This document shows positions 36,890 to 45,594 of a stretch of DNA of 64,000 nt, piece by piece. The stretch is taken from NCBI RefSeq assembly GCF_001056295.1, contig NZ_JVMD01000006.1, forward strand, positions 124,232-188,231, in the 5' to 3' direction. The notes beneath the pieces were generated by a model. That model had not been told where the DNA came from, did not search any database, and worked only from the letters and a program-made list of their open reading frames with translations. This DNA comes from Corynebacterium halotolerans (lineage in GTDB: Bacteria; Actinomycetota; Actinomycetes; Mycobacteriales; Mycobacteriaceae). The translations under genes and the position numbers were made by a program. Numbering within the stretch: position 1 is the stretch's first letter; every line of letters starts with the position of its first letter.

Positions 36890-39528
36890 GTAAAGACCAC
36901 GTCTTAGAGGAGTTGTGGGCCAAGCAGCGGGGGGCGGAAGGAACTTATCCGTTGTTGGCACACATGCTCGATTCCGCATCCGTCGCGACGGCGCTAATGC
37001 AACAGTGGCTTCGGCAGGAATTGCGCGAGCGTATTCAGGCTGAGTTGGGGCCCAAATCCGAGGCGATCGTCGCGTGGCTGGTCGGCCTCCACGATGTCGG
37101 CAAAGCGAACCCGATTTTCCAGATGCAGCCAACGAGCAGTGAACCCCAGTGGGCGCTGATCAGACGGGGCATCCGCAATTCCGGACGCTACTCCGAACCT
37201 AGTGAAACATGGCTGACGCGGTGGAACAAGAATGAGGACTTACGACGCCATGAGCGTGTGTCCGCGATGGAGATCGACGGTCTCGACATCGAGGGTAAGA
37301 CGGTGTCCCAAGCGTGGAAATCTGTGCCAGCGTTGGGCCATCACGGTTTCTTCACGGTACCGTTCGCGGGCGAGAGGAGGCGCAACGACGCGAAGCGACG
37401 CGCTTCCCGGTTTATGACACTGGGCGGGTGGCCGGAGGCGCGCCGGTGCTTGAGCGATTCTCTATGCGCTGCTGTCGGGCTAAACGAGGGAGACCTCCCT
37501 GAGTCATGTTCTCCGGATGTAACAATTCTGATCAGCGGGATCACGGTGCTCGCCGATCGTTTGGCGTCGTCAACGGAATGGGCGGAGCGATCGCGGGCGG
37601 ATATGCGCCGGGGTGTGCTCTCGCTCAAAGATCCCCGTGAATGGTATGAATCTCAAAGGAAGCGCGCGGATGAATACGTCCGCGCCAATCTAGGTGTCTA
37701 TCGGGGGTGGCCTTCGCCGGCGGCCGCGGAGAAGGGCATTCTTGCGGGTCGATCGCCGCGCCCGATGCAGGAAAAGGTCCGCGACGCTGGCGCCGGTCTA
37801 GTCGCCGTCATGGCACCCACCGGTTCCGGTAAGACCGAAGCTGCTCTGCTCAGGCACGCGCAAGTGGACGAGCGTCTTCTCTTCCTGTTGCCGACCCAAG
37901 CTACGACTAACGCGCTGATGCGTCGGGTTCAGCGGGCTTTCGCCCAGACAAGCAACGTAGCTTCGCTCGCGCATGGGCTGGCCAGCGTCGAGAACTTCTA
38001 CACCACACCGGTGACCGCTTTCGACGATCACCACCCGAATGTGGAAGGATGTCGCGACGAAAACGGCGGGCTATTTCCCACGACATTCGTCAACTCGGGA
38101 ATGTCGAGGTTGATGGCTAGCGTGTGCGTGGCAACCGTCGATCAGGGATTGAAAGCAGGACTCCGAGTCAAATGGCTCCACCTTCTCCTGCTGTCGCTCG
38201 CGAACTCCCATGTCGTCATCGATGAAGTTCACTCGCTTGACCACTATCAAACGAAGCTCTTGGAAACGGTTCTGCAGTGGCTGGGGCGCGTAGGAGCCCG
38301 AGTGACCCTGTTGACAGCGACGATGCCAAGTTGGCAATACCGTGCGCTCACCAAGGCCTACTACGGCTTTGATGCCCCTACTGAATCGGCTTTTCCCGCC
38401 ATCGCAACGAAAGGGGGAAACTCCATTGAGCCGCTGATAATGGAACCCCTTCATCTGGATATCGAGCACGCGGTAGTCGGACATCCCGACACCGCTCGCG
38501 AGCATATCCGGTGGGTGGACGACTGCCGACGGAAGTGGCCGAAAGCTAGGATTGGCGTCATCTGCAATCGCGTGGCCTGGGCACAGGATGTCGCACGCGC
38601 CCTGCATGACGCCGGCCACCGGGTGGTGGTGCTCCACTCCGCGATGACTTCGGCGCATCGGCAGGCGAACGCGGGTTTTCTGGAAAGGGAACTTGGTCCG
38701 GGCGGCGATGCCGAAGGGGTGATTGTCGTTGGTACGCAGGCCATCGAAGCCTCCCTGGACATCGACCTGGACATCCTGTCTACCGATCTGTGCCCGTCGA
38801 CTTCCCTTCTTCAGCGAGCCGGCCGCGTATGGAGGAGGGAGGATCCGAGAAGGGCGGAGCGCGTGCCCGGGCTCGGGAGAGCCGCCATCCGTGTTATCGA
38901 CGCGATTCATGTTAATGAAGAAGTTCGCTACCCGTATCGGAGCGCCGAACTTCGGCGAACCTCCCGATGGCTCCAGAGCCACGAGGGGATTTCCCTTCCT
39001 GACGATGGTCAGAGATTCGTCGACGTTGCGTCGGTTAGCTACGCGGATCTACTGCACAGCGACGTCGATGATGCTGACTACGAGCAGTACGCGGCAACTC
39101 TTATCCAGAGGAACAAGGCCAGCGCGGTCACTTACTCGGTGGAACATCTCCTCGATCCCGGGACACGTATGTTTGGCTTGCATGGACAATTCGGCGGCCA
39201 AGATGGAATGGCGGCAGAAGATCCCGACAGCCTTAGAACGCGCGACATCGACGAAGAGTCTGTGCAGTTTATCCTTGGCGGTGATCCTGACATCGTACCG
39301 GGTGCGTGGACGGGGACCGCAGATGATCTCCGTGGGTTGACCGGGCATGACAGGGAGGCAATTCGAGAAGCATTGGCGGGAGCGATTCCGTTGCGGAAGG
39401 GAATTATCGACAGATTGTTGGGGCAGGTTGAAGACCTCCATGAATCGAAGTCGTTGATTGGACGGTTCAGGTTCATGGATGCAACCGATCTTTACGATCC
39501 GCTAATCGGTTTCCGGCTGCCGTCCTAA
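36886..39528 (+). CDS. cas3: Cas3 nuclease-helicase
   Basis: An 880-residue type I-E Cas3. The HD nuclease is N-terminal (LLAHMLDS, GLHDVGKANPIFQ, LGHHGFF). The SF2 helicase follows: Walker A MAPTGSGKTEAA with Lys316, DEVH box at 446-449 (VVIDEVHSLD), LLTATMP, and motif VI LLQRAGRVWRR. The C-terminal domain begins near 700. All signature residues are present, so it is probably active. Recruited to Cascade-made R-loops, it degrades the target strand. It sits between cas6e and cas1. Confidence 0.95.
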   Translation: MSKDHVLEELWAKQRGAEGTYPLLAHMLDSASVATALMQQWLRQELRERIQAELGPKSEAIVAWLVGLHDVGKANPIFQMQPTSSEPQWALIRRGIRNSGRYSEPSETWLTRWNKNEDLRRHERVSAMEIDGLDIEGKTVSQAWKSVPALGHHGFFTVPFAGERRRNDAKRRASRFMTLGGWPEARRCLSDSLCAAVGLNEGDLPESCSPDVTILISGITVLADRLASSTEWAERSRADMRRGVLSLKDPREWYESQRKRADEYVRANLGVYRGWPSPAAAEKGILAGRSPRPMQEKVRDAGAGLVAVMAPTGSGKTEAALLRHAQVDERLLFLLPTQATTNALMRRVQRAFAQTSNVASLAHGLASVENFYTTPVTAFDDHHPNVEGCRDENGGLFPTTFVNSGMSRLMASVCVATVDQGLKAGLRVKWLHLLLLSLANSHVVIDEVHSLDHYQTKLLETVLQWLGRVGARVTLLTATMPSWQYRALTKAYYGFDAPTESAFPAIATKGGNSIEPLIMEPLHLDIEHAVVGHPDTAREHIRWVDDCRRKWPKARIGVICNRVAWAQDVARALHDAGHRVVVLHSAMTSAHRQANAGFLERELGPGGDAEGVIVVGTQAIEASLDIDLDILSTDLCPSTSLLQRAGRVWRREDPRRAERVPGLGRAAIRVIDAIHVNEEVRYPYRSAELRRTSRWLQSHEGISLPDDGQRFVDVASVSYADLLHSDVDDADYEQYAATLIQRNKASAVTYSVEHLLDPGTRMFGLHGQFGGQDGMAAEDPDSLRTRDIDEESVQFILGGDPDIVPGAWTGTADDLRGLTGHDREAIREALAGAIPLRKGIIDRLLGQVEDLHESKSLIGRFRFMDATDLYDPLIGFRLPS

Positions 39529-39557
39529 AATAGAGTTTCGAATTGTGGGGACGATGA

Positions 39558-40499
39558 ATGACTTACTCGGAAGACGCCTTGGTCTTTTCGCAGATCCCGG
39601 CGGACCATCAAGTTAGATTTGAAGATCGTGTCAGCTTTCTCTACCTGGAACACTGCAGAGTGCGGCAGGAGAAGACCGGAGTTGTCGCGATTTCCACAGA
39701 CCTAGAGGACAAGGACCACGTGGTGCGACGGCGGGTGCAAATCCCATTATCGGGAATTGCCGTTATTCAACTGGGTCCCGGTACCAGCATCTCTGCGGCC
39801 GCAATGACGTCGTGCACGCGCGCCGGCGCGACGGTGCTCATAACCGGGGGAGGTGGTACACCTGCGTATACGCGGGCCGTTTCGCTGACCAGTTCCGCGC
39901 GGTGGGCGATTGCACAGGCCCGGCTCGTGTCGTCGGAGCGGCATCAGCGCAAGGCGGCGGTCGCGTTGTATCGGCGGCAGCTGGGCATGGACGTCGATCC
40001 CGAGGAGACCAGTATCAATGTGATGCGAGGTTTGGAAGGGCGGGTTATGAAGCTCAAGTACCGGGAGGAGGCGAAAAAGTGGGGCATCCGCTCGTTCAAA
40101 CGCGACACTTCTGCGGATGACCCGGTCAATGTTGGTCTGAATCTGGCGAACGGCTTGTTATACGGCTGTGCGGCGTCGGCATGTGCATCGGTCGGAGTCA
40201 ATCCGGCGCTCGGGGTCATCCACCGCGGAGACGCGAGATCCCTGCTGTTTGACCTAGCAGATCTATACAAACCGACCGTGTCAATCCCGGCAGCCTTTGC
40301 CGGATCCAAGGAAGAGGATCCGCTTGCATTCGTCCGGCGCGAAGTTCGATCAAAAATTCATAGGCAGCAAATGCTGAAAAACATGCTGTCGGTGCTAATG
40401 GAGATCCTCGAGCCGCATCTGCCGGATCGGGACGATGACCGGTTGGTGGCGGGCCGCGGTGAAGAGGTAAACGGGCACACTCAGTATGGGAAAGGATGA
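39558..40499 (+). CDS. cas1: Cas1 integrase
   Basis: A 313-residue type I-E Cas1. Metal-binding residues are visible: Glu in MRGLEGRVMKLKYRE, His in ALGVIHRGDARSL, and Asp in LLFDLADLYKP. The N-terminal beta domain starts with DRVSFLYLEHCRV. With Cas2 it inserts new spacers next to the leader. It ends 9 nt before cas2 and 343 nt before the array, so it is part of the cas6e-cas3-cas1-cas2 operon. Confidence 0.95.
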   Translation: MTYSEDALVFSQIPADHQVRFEDRVSFLYLEHCRVRQEKTGVVAISTDLEDKDHVVRRRVQIPLSGIAVIQLGPGTSISAAAMTSCTRAGATVLITGGGGTPAYTRAVSLTSSARWAIAQARLVSSERHQRKAAVALYRRQLGMDVDPEETSINVMRGLEGRVMKLKYREEAKKWGIRSFKRDTSADDPVNVGLNLANGLLYGCAASACASVGVNPALGVIHRGDARSLLFDLADLYKPTVSIPAAFAGSKEEDPLAFVRREVRSKIHRQQMLKNMLSVLMEILEPHLPDRDDDRLVAGRGEEVNGHTQYGKG

Positions 40500-40508
40500 C
40501 ACGAGGAA

Positions 40509-40823
40509 ATGTTTGTGGTCATCGTCACCACCAGCGTTCCAGAGCATCTCCAAGGGTACTTGAGCCGCTTTCTCATGCAGGTCGACGCTGGTGTTTACGT
40601 CGGGAACGTGTCGCGACGCGTCCGAGACAATCTTTGGAGGCGCTGCCGCGACGCCTGTGATGACGGGGCTTTGACGATGATTAACAACGATCCAAGCCGC
40701 GAGCAGGGCTTTGCCGTCAACACGATGGGACCGAATCGTCGGGTTGTCAGAGACCACGACGGACTCCTTCTCCCGGAGTTCTTATCGGTTCGTGGCGTGG
40801 AAAACTGCGCTAACGTTCGCTAA
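40509..40823 (+). CDS. cas2: Cas2, type I-E
   Basis: A 104-residue protein of the I-E Cas2 kind (MFVVIVTTSVPEHLQGYLSRFLMQVDAGVYVGNVS; FAVNTMGPNRRVVRDHDGLLLPEFL). The conserved fold ends around residue 94; the last ten residues (SVRGVENCANVR region) extend beyond E. coli Cas2 and their DNA may double as array leader. GAGGAA touches the ATG. Structural partner of the Cas1 integrase. Confidence 0.93.
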   Translation: MFVVIVTTSVPEHLQGYLSRFLMQVDAGVYVGNVSRRVRDNLWRRCRDACDDGALTMINNDPSREQGFAVNTMGPNRRVVRDHDGLLLPEFLSVRGVENCANVR

Positions 40824-40841
40824 AGTCCCAGTTTGGGAAGT
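40785..40841 (+). promoter_or_regulatory. Probable CRISPR leader, partly inside cas2
   Basis: Only 18 nt separate the cas2 stop from the first repeat, far less than a usual leader. The segment includes the palindrome-like CCCAGTTTGGG (40828-40838). A leader must therefore overlap the 3' end of cas2, and array transcription may come from a promoter inside cas2 or from the cas operon. Boundaries are inferred. Confidence 0.45.
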
Positions 40842-42883
40842 CTCTTCTCCGCGTGCGCGGAGGTATTTCCCAAACCTGCGGCCAACGCTTCATCGGCGGA
40901 GACTCTTCTCCGCGTGCGCGGAGGTATTTCCCGGTAGCCGGAACCATTGTCAGTCATCACCCGCTCTTCTCCGCGTGCGCGGAGGTATTTCCAACCACTA
41001 CGAGTTCAACCACCGCGACGAGGACTCTTCTCCGCGTGCGCGGAGGTATTTCCCTGTGGCAGGTCGCAGACAACCCGCTCGACCCCTCTTCTCCGCGTGC
41101 GCGGAGGTATTTCCCGTCGTCGTGGAGCCCGGCAGCATCATCGGCGCTCTTCTCCGCGTGCGCGGAGGTATTTCCATGATCGGAGCCGTCTTTTTCCTCG
41201 ACACGCTCTCTTCTCCGCGTGCGCGGAGGTATTTCCCCGCTCGACTCCGTCCCACTCGGGCAGTCCGTCTCTTCTCCGCGTGCGCGGAGGTATTTCCACC
41301 GACCCGATCATGTTGCCCACCAGCTGCACCTCTTCTCCGCGTGCGCGGAGGTATTTCCAGGTCGGAGCCGGGGCTGACGTTGATAGCCAGCTCTTCTCCG
41401 CGTGCGCGGAGGTATTTCCCTGTGCCAGCGCGTCGATGACCTCGAAGAGGTCTCTTCTCCGCGTGCGCGGAGGTATTTCCTGGACCATGTAGCGCTTGCC
41501 GGCCTTGGTCATCTCTTCTCCGCGTGCGCGGAGGTATTTCCAGGTCGGGGCCGATGCAGCGGATGTAGAGGTCCTCTTCTCCGCGTGCGCGGAGGTATTT
41601 CCGGGACCGCCGCTACCGCGAAGAAAACCGCGAACTCTTCTCCGCGTGCGCGGAGGTATTTCCGACTATGGATCCTGAAATCTGCGTACCGGCCTCTCTT
41701 CTCCGCGTGCGCGGAGGTATTTCCTCCACCACGATGATGCGCTGCTCGACCTCCCCCTCTTCTCCGCGTGCGCGGAGGTATTTCCTTCTTCGTGCGGGTG
41801 CGGAAGAGGATCTGCGCCTCTTCTCCGCGTGCGCGGAGGTATTTCCGCCCTCCTGCTCGCCCCAGACGGCCGCACAGTCTCTTCTCCGCGTGCGCGGAGG
41901 TATTTCCTCCCCCGCCGCAGTGGCATGCCCCTCGGCGACCTCTTCTCCGCGTGCGCGGAGGTATTTCCTCCCCCGCCGCAGTGGCATGCCCCTCGGCGAC
42001 CTCTTCTCCGCGTGCGCGGAGGTATTTCCTCCCCCGCCGCAGTGGCATGCCCCTCGGCGACCTCTTCTCCGCGTGCGCGGAGGTATTTCCTCCCCCGCCG
42101 CAGTGGCATGCCCCTCGGCGACCTCTTCTCCGCGTGCGCGGAGGTATTTCCTCCCCCGCCGCAGTGGCATGCCCCTCGGCGACCTCTTCTCCGCGTGCGC
42201 GGAGGTATTTCCTCCCCCGCCGCAGTGGCATGCCCCTCGGCGACCTCTTCTCCGCGTGCGCGGAGGTATTTCCCCCATTGATGCGGGACTCCACCACGAT
42301 GATGCCTCTTCTCCGCGTGCGCGGAGGTATTTCCTCCCGGAGATCGAGCGTCGAAAGCCACTCCTTCTCTTCTCCGCGTGCGCGGAGGTATTTCCCCTTT
42401 CGGGCCGTCCTGGTGCCGGATGATCGTCTCTTCTCCGCGTGCGCGGAGGTATTTCCTTGTTCGGGGTGGTGCACGCCGAGGCGAAAGACTCTTCTCCGCG
42501 TGCGCGGAGGTATTTCCCAGAAAGCCGACTACTACCGCCGAAACCAAGACTCTTCTCCGCGTGCGCGGAGGTATTTCCATCAACGGCCTAGCCGCTAAAT
42601 ACTTCCGGCGCTCTTCTCCGCGTGCGCGGAGGTATTTCCGGGGTGCGCTGGTGCGGGCTGATGGAGAACATCTCTTCTCCGCGTGCGCGGAGGTATTTCC
42701 CGGGCGAAGCGCCTACAGCTCGACCCCATGAACTCTTCTCCGCGTGCGCGGAGGTATTTCCTGTTCGTCGCTGACGACGGTGCCGCAGTTCGACTCTTCT
42801 CCGCGTGCGCGGAGGTATTTCCAAGGCCCGATGGTGCCAGATGATGGCCGAATCCTCTTCTCCGCGTGCGCGGAGGTGTTTCC
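40842..42883 (+). CRISPR. Type I-E CRISPR array, 34 repeats
   Basis: Thirty-four 29-bp repeats at an exact 61-bp period, with 33 enclosed spacers all 32 nt long. The repeat begins CTCTTCTCCGCG and ends GCGGAGGTATTTCC. It forms hairpin CTCCGC/GCGGAG and leaves the 5' handle GTATTTCC, so crRNAs read on the plus strand. The first 33 repeats are identical; the last (42855) has one A-to-G change, marking the old, leader-distal end. Six consecutive spacers (41908 to 42244) are identical. Spacers at 41725-41756 and 42274-42305 share 16 nt. The array lies directly behind cas2. Confidence 0.98.
41879..42244 (+). repeat. Six identical repeat-spacer units within the array
   Basis: Six successive 61-bp units starting at 41879, 41940, 42001, 42062, 42123 and 42184 carry the same 32-nt spacer (begins TCCCCCGCCGCAG, ends CCCCTCGGCGAC). 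This is an internal tandem duplication of one unit rather than six independent acquisitions. Confidence 0.97.
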
Positions 42884-42916
42884 CAGTGGTGAGGAATGTT
42901 CCTGGGGTAAAGACGC

Positions 42917-42945
42917 ATCTTCTCCGAACGCGGGAAAATGCTCCC
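42917..42945 (+). repeat. Eroded terminal CRISPR repeat
   Basis: TCTTCTCCG followed by CGCGGGA-like sequence lies one spacer length (33 nt) after the last good repeat, so it is probably a decayed repeat at the trailer end. It would bound a 34th spacer. Confidence 0.6.
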
Positions 42946-43447
42946 GAGGAAGTGTATATTCCTACGCGGAGGTCGCTCTGACCTGTACGTGCGAAGTCAT
43001 TTTGCCTCGATGTTAGCTCTCTTATCACCTCGCGCCGTTAGCGGTCCTGTGCACGTGCGTTTGGGGTTGGCGTTTGTTCGTTGATTCTACGGAATGCGGT
43101 ATTGATGTCGTTTGCAGCGACAACCGTCGCAAGATGGGGCATGCTTTATGGGTTTTGTAGTGACCGTTGGCCGTCAATCTGAACTCGCATCTGTCTGGTT
43201 GCGCTGACATTCTCACATTCGGGTGTTGGGGAAATGACCGTCAACAATGTGAACATCAGTCACGAGATTTCACGGAGTGCGGATCGCCCATTTTAATATG
43301 GCTCGGAGGGGGCATCTGTGCATCGTGCTGGTTTTTCGAGGATTGCAATTCAATTAGCTGTATTGTGGTACTGATTGCCGGCTGTCGATCCGTCATCGCG
43401 ATTATGCCCAGGCCGCAGAAGGTGCTGGTTGCCGGCCTCGGTGCCTC
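42946..43447. other. AT-richer gene-free trailer of the CRISPR island
   Basis: About 500 bp near 50% GC, against about 70% in flanking genes. I see no conserved coding sequence on either strand and no tRNA or transposase remnant. CGCGGAGG at 42965-42972 resembles a repeat fragment but is out of phase with the array. It likely marks the right edge of the transferred island. Confidence 0.5.
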
Positions 43448-43873
43448 CTACTTCTCCAGCGTGAACCGCTCTTCGGCCCGTTCGTTGTCGCGTTCGAGTT
43501 CGACGCGGTACTCGCCGGATTTCATTTCGCCGGTGCCGTCGACGAGGGTCATGGCCATCGAGCTGTCGCACCCGGTCACGGGAACGGTGTGCAGGACTTC
43601 GTCGCCGGGCGCGGTGACGGTGAGCACGAACTCGCAGGTCTCGTCGTCGCCTTGGGCTTTGGCTTCCCAGTCGACGTTGTACTGCGCGGTGCCGGACTCG
43701 TCGAGGGTGATCGGCCCGTCCGGCGTCACTTTCAGCTCGATGCTGCCTTGGCTTTTGCTTTCCGACGTCTCGGCCGGCAACTCATCCGTCCCGCACGCCG
43801 CGATCGCCAGCGCGGCCACGGCCAGCGTCGAGGCGAGGGAAGAGCGGCGAACCAGCGTGGTGGCGTTCATCAC
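43448..43873 (-). CDS. Putative lipoprotein
   Basis: A 141-residue lipoprotein with signal ending AIAAC at about residue 27. The mature domain is a small beta sandwich with a Cys pair (ETCEFVLTVTAPG ... VTGCDSS). It is clearly related to the gene at 44131-44640 (ACDFMLTVYDQSG ... GTACQSK), so the two are paralogues on either side of a tiny peptide gene. Function unknown; surface location is predicted. Confidence 0.65.
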   Translation of the reverse strand: MMNATTLVRRSSLASTLAVAALAIAACGTDELPAETSESKSQGSIELKVTPDGPITLDESGTAQYNVDWEAKAQGDDETCEFVLTVTAPGDEVLHTVPVTGCDSSMAMTLVDGTGEMKSGEYRVELERDNERAEERFTLEK

Positions 43874-44015
43874 CTAAAAGTATTCCGCCGCCGGGCGGGA
43901 ATCAACAGTGTTCCCATTTCAGACACGGTGCGCGCCTCCCGGGCCTGCGCCGTCTCGCGTGTTACTTCTCATGTGCTGCCCCCAAGTGACGGGGAAACGA
44001 CGGAAGGAACCACGC

Positions 44016-44114
44016 ATGCTCGACATCATCAACTCGATCTTCACCGACCCCGGCTTCGCCATCGGGTTCTTCGGTGCGGCCGTGGAGCACGCGCGCGAGA
44101 CGATCGGGATCTAG
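44016..44114 (+). CDS. Small hydrophobic peptide, 32 residues
   Basis: A 33-codon frame encoding MLDIINSIFTDPGFAIGFF and a short amphipathic end (AAVEHARETIGI). A strong GGAAGGAA site lies 8 nt before the ATG, which argues that it is translated. Length, lack of a signal and hydrophobic/acidic pattern recall the short channel peptides of corynebacterial envelopes (PorA/PorH kind), but there is no recognisable sequence match. It is divergent from the lipoprotein on its left and convergent with the one on its right. Confidence 0.5.
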   Translation: MLDIINSIFTDPGFAIGFFGAAVEHARETIGI

Positions 44115-44130
44115 GCCCGGAGCAGGAACC

Positions 44131-44622
44131 TCACCCCTCCAGCGCCTTCTTCCGCACGGCCATCTTGTCGCCGGCTTTCAGGGCCACGGTGAATTCCTTG
44201 ACGTCGTAGCCCATCAGGTTCAGTTCGATCTTGCTCTGGCACGCGGTGCCCGGCGTGGCGGTCAGGGTTTCGCCGCTCTGGTCGTAGACGGTCAGCATGA
44301 AGTCGCAGGCGCCCGAAGCGTCCGGCTGGACCGACCAGCTGACGCCGATGGTGGCGCCATTCGGAAGGGCCTCGGAGGGGCGGGCGTCGGTGATGGACAG
44401 TTCGATGCCGTCGGCGTCCTGCTCGGCCGGCGGGCCCTTCGGCTTCTCGGCGGGCTTCGACGTCTCCTGCGAGGCGCCGGCACCGGCGTCGGCGGACGTG
44501 GTCGCCGCTCCGCTGCCGCCGCCAGTGTCGTCGTTCTTTCCGGCGTCCCCGTCACCGCCGCAGGCGGCGAGGAGCAGGGACGCGGTGAGGATGGGGGCTG
44601 CGAGACGCAGGCGGCGCTTCAT
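44131..44622 (-). CDS. Putative lipoprotein, paralogue of 43448-43873
   Basis: A 163-residue protein from ATG 44622 (MKRRLRLAAPILTASLLLAAC, lipobox LAAC); an ATG six codons upstream at 44640 is possible. A Gly/Ser/Ala/Lys-rich linker of about 50 residues separates the lipid anchor from a beta domain with two cysteines (GACDFMLTV and GTACQSK). Likely a surface-exposed protein of unknown role. Confidence 0.65.
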   Translation of the reverse strand: MKRRLRLAAPILTASLLLAACGGDGDAGKNDDTGGGSGAATTSADAGAGASQETSKPAEKPKGPPAEQDADGIELSITDARPSEALPNGATIGVSWSVQPDASGACDFMLTVYDQSGETLTATPGTACQSKIELNLMGYDVKEFTVALKAGDKMAVRKKALEG

Positions 44623-44714
44623 TCGGGTGTTGTACATCACTCAAAATTATGCGCCCCCGCCCGCGGCGGCAACCGTTTCCGGGCCGCTGCCCGGCCCGTC
44701 GCCAAGCAAAAGCC

Positions 44715-45524
44715 CTAAAACCCGATCTTCCGCTTGGTGGTCAGCTTGCCGTTGACGAAGCGCGTCAGGAACGCCGGTGACATGTGCGACGTCGCGAACA
44801 GCACCTTGGCCTGCAGGCCCACGGGGAAGTGCACTTTGGCGGGGGAGCGCGGGGTGCGGCGCTCGCCGTCCTCGTACCCGACGTCGATGCAGTCGATGAC
44901 GCCCTTGGCCACGTCGTCGGCGGTCAGGCGGATGCCCAGGCGCGACGTGCCGGTGGTGGCCACGCCGTCGAGCATCCCGGTGTCGGCGTACAGCGGCCAG
45001 ACGGCGGCGACGCGGATGCCGTGCGGGCGCCACTCGTAATCCAGGGCCTCGGTCAGGCCGCGGACGGCGAACTTCGATGCCGAGTACATGGCCATGTCCG
45101 GCGTGCCGTAGATCGCGGAGGCCGACGCCAGGTTGATCATCTGGCCGCGCGACTTCTTCAGGTGCGGCAGCCCCAGCTTCGCGCCCAGCGCGACGCCCTT
45201 GACGTTGACGTCGATGATCCGCTCGTCGACATCGGTGCCCGCGTCTTCGAACGGCCCGCCGTAGAGCACGCCGGCGTTGTTCACCAGCACGTCGATGCCG
45301 CCGGCGACTTCGGCGAAGGACTTCAGGGCCTCGCGCCACTCTTCGGCGTCGCGGACGTCCAGGTGCCCGGTCACCGCGCCGGGGCGGCCCTCGGCCCAGG
45401 CGACGTCGTCGGAAATGTCGTATACGCCGACGGTCCAGCCGCGGTCCAGAAGGAGTTCGGCGGTGCGGCGGCCGATGCCCTGTGCGGCCCCGGTGATGAA
45501 TGCGGTGCGCTTGATCTGGTTCAT
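44715..45524 (-). CDS. Short-chain dehydrogenase/reductase
   Basis: A 269-residue SDR. Cofactor motif TGAAQGIGRR at the N-terminus, NNAG in VLVNNAGVLYGG, catalytic Ser in NLASASAIYG and YSASK (Tyr and Lys). The C-terminal part ends in a basic stretch (GKLTTKRKIGF) like SDRs acting on lipophilic substrates. Substrate unknown. Divergent from the rhodanese gene. Confidence 0.9.
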   Translation of the reverse strand: MNQIKRTAFITGAAQGIGRRTAELLLDRGWTVGVYDISDDVAWAEGRPGAVTGHLDVRDAEEWREALKSFAEVAGGIDVLVNNAGVLYGGPFEDAGTDVDERIIDVNVKGVALGAKLGLPHLKKSRGQMINLASASAIYGTPDMAMYSASKFAVRGLTEALDYEWRPHGIRVAAVWPLYADTGMLDGVATTGTSRLGIRLTADDVAKGVIDCIDVGYEDGERRTPRSPAKVHFPVGLQAKVLFATSHMSPAFLTRFVNGKLTTKRKIGF

Positions 45525-45594
45525 GCCGCCAGGCTATAGCGACGGCCACCTGCGGCGCGGCGGATTCGGGCGTTCGGATCTAGGCTCTACCGGT

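Noticed and set aside
41509..42598. Long open frames on both strands through the CRISPR array, with repeated Arg/Ser-rich motifs
   Set aside because: The 61-bp period shifts frame by one base per unit, so three frames read the same repeat; the frames come from the array and there is no ribosome site or conserved domain.
42960..42985. A further CRISPR repeat at the trailer (CGCGGAGG)
   Set aside because: It is out of phase with the 61-bp period and lacks the left half of the repeat, so chance similarity is likely.
43167..43877. A 236-codon plus-strand frame right of the array
   Set aside because: It overlaps a convincing lipoprotein gene on the other strand and has no ribosome site; the first part lies in AT-richer trailer DNA without similarity to known proteins.
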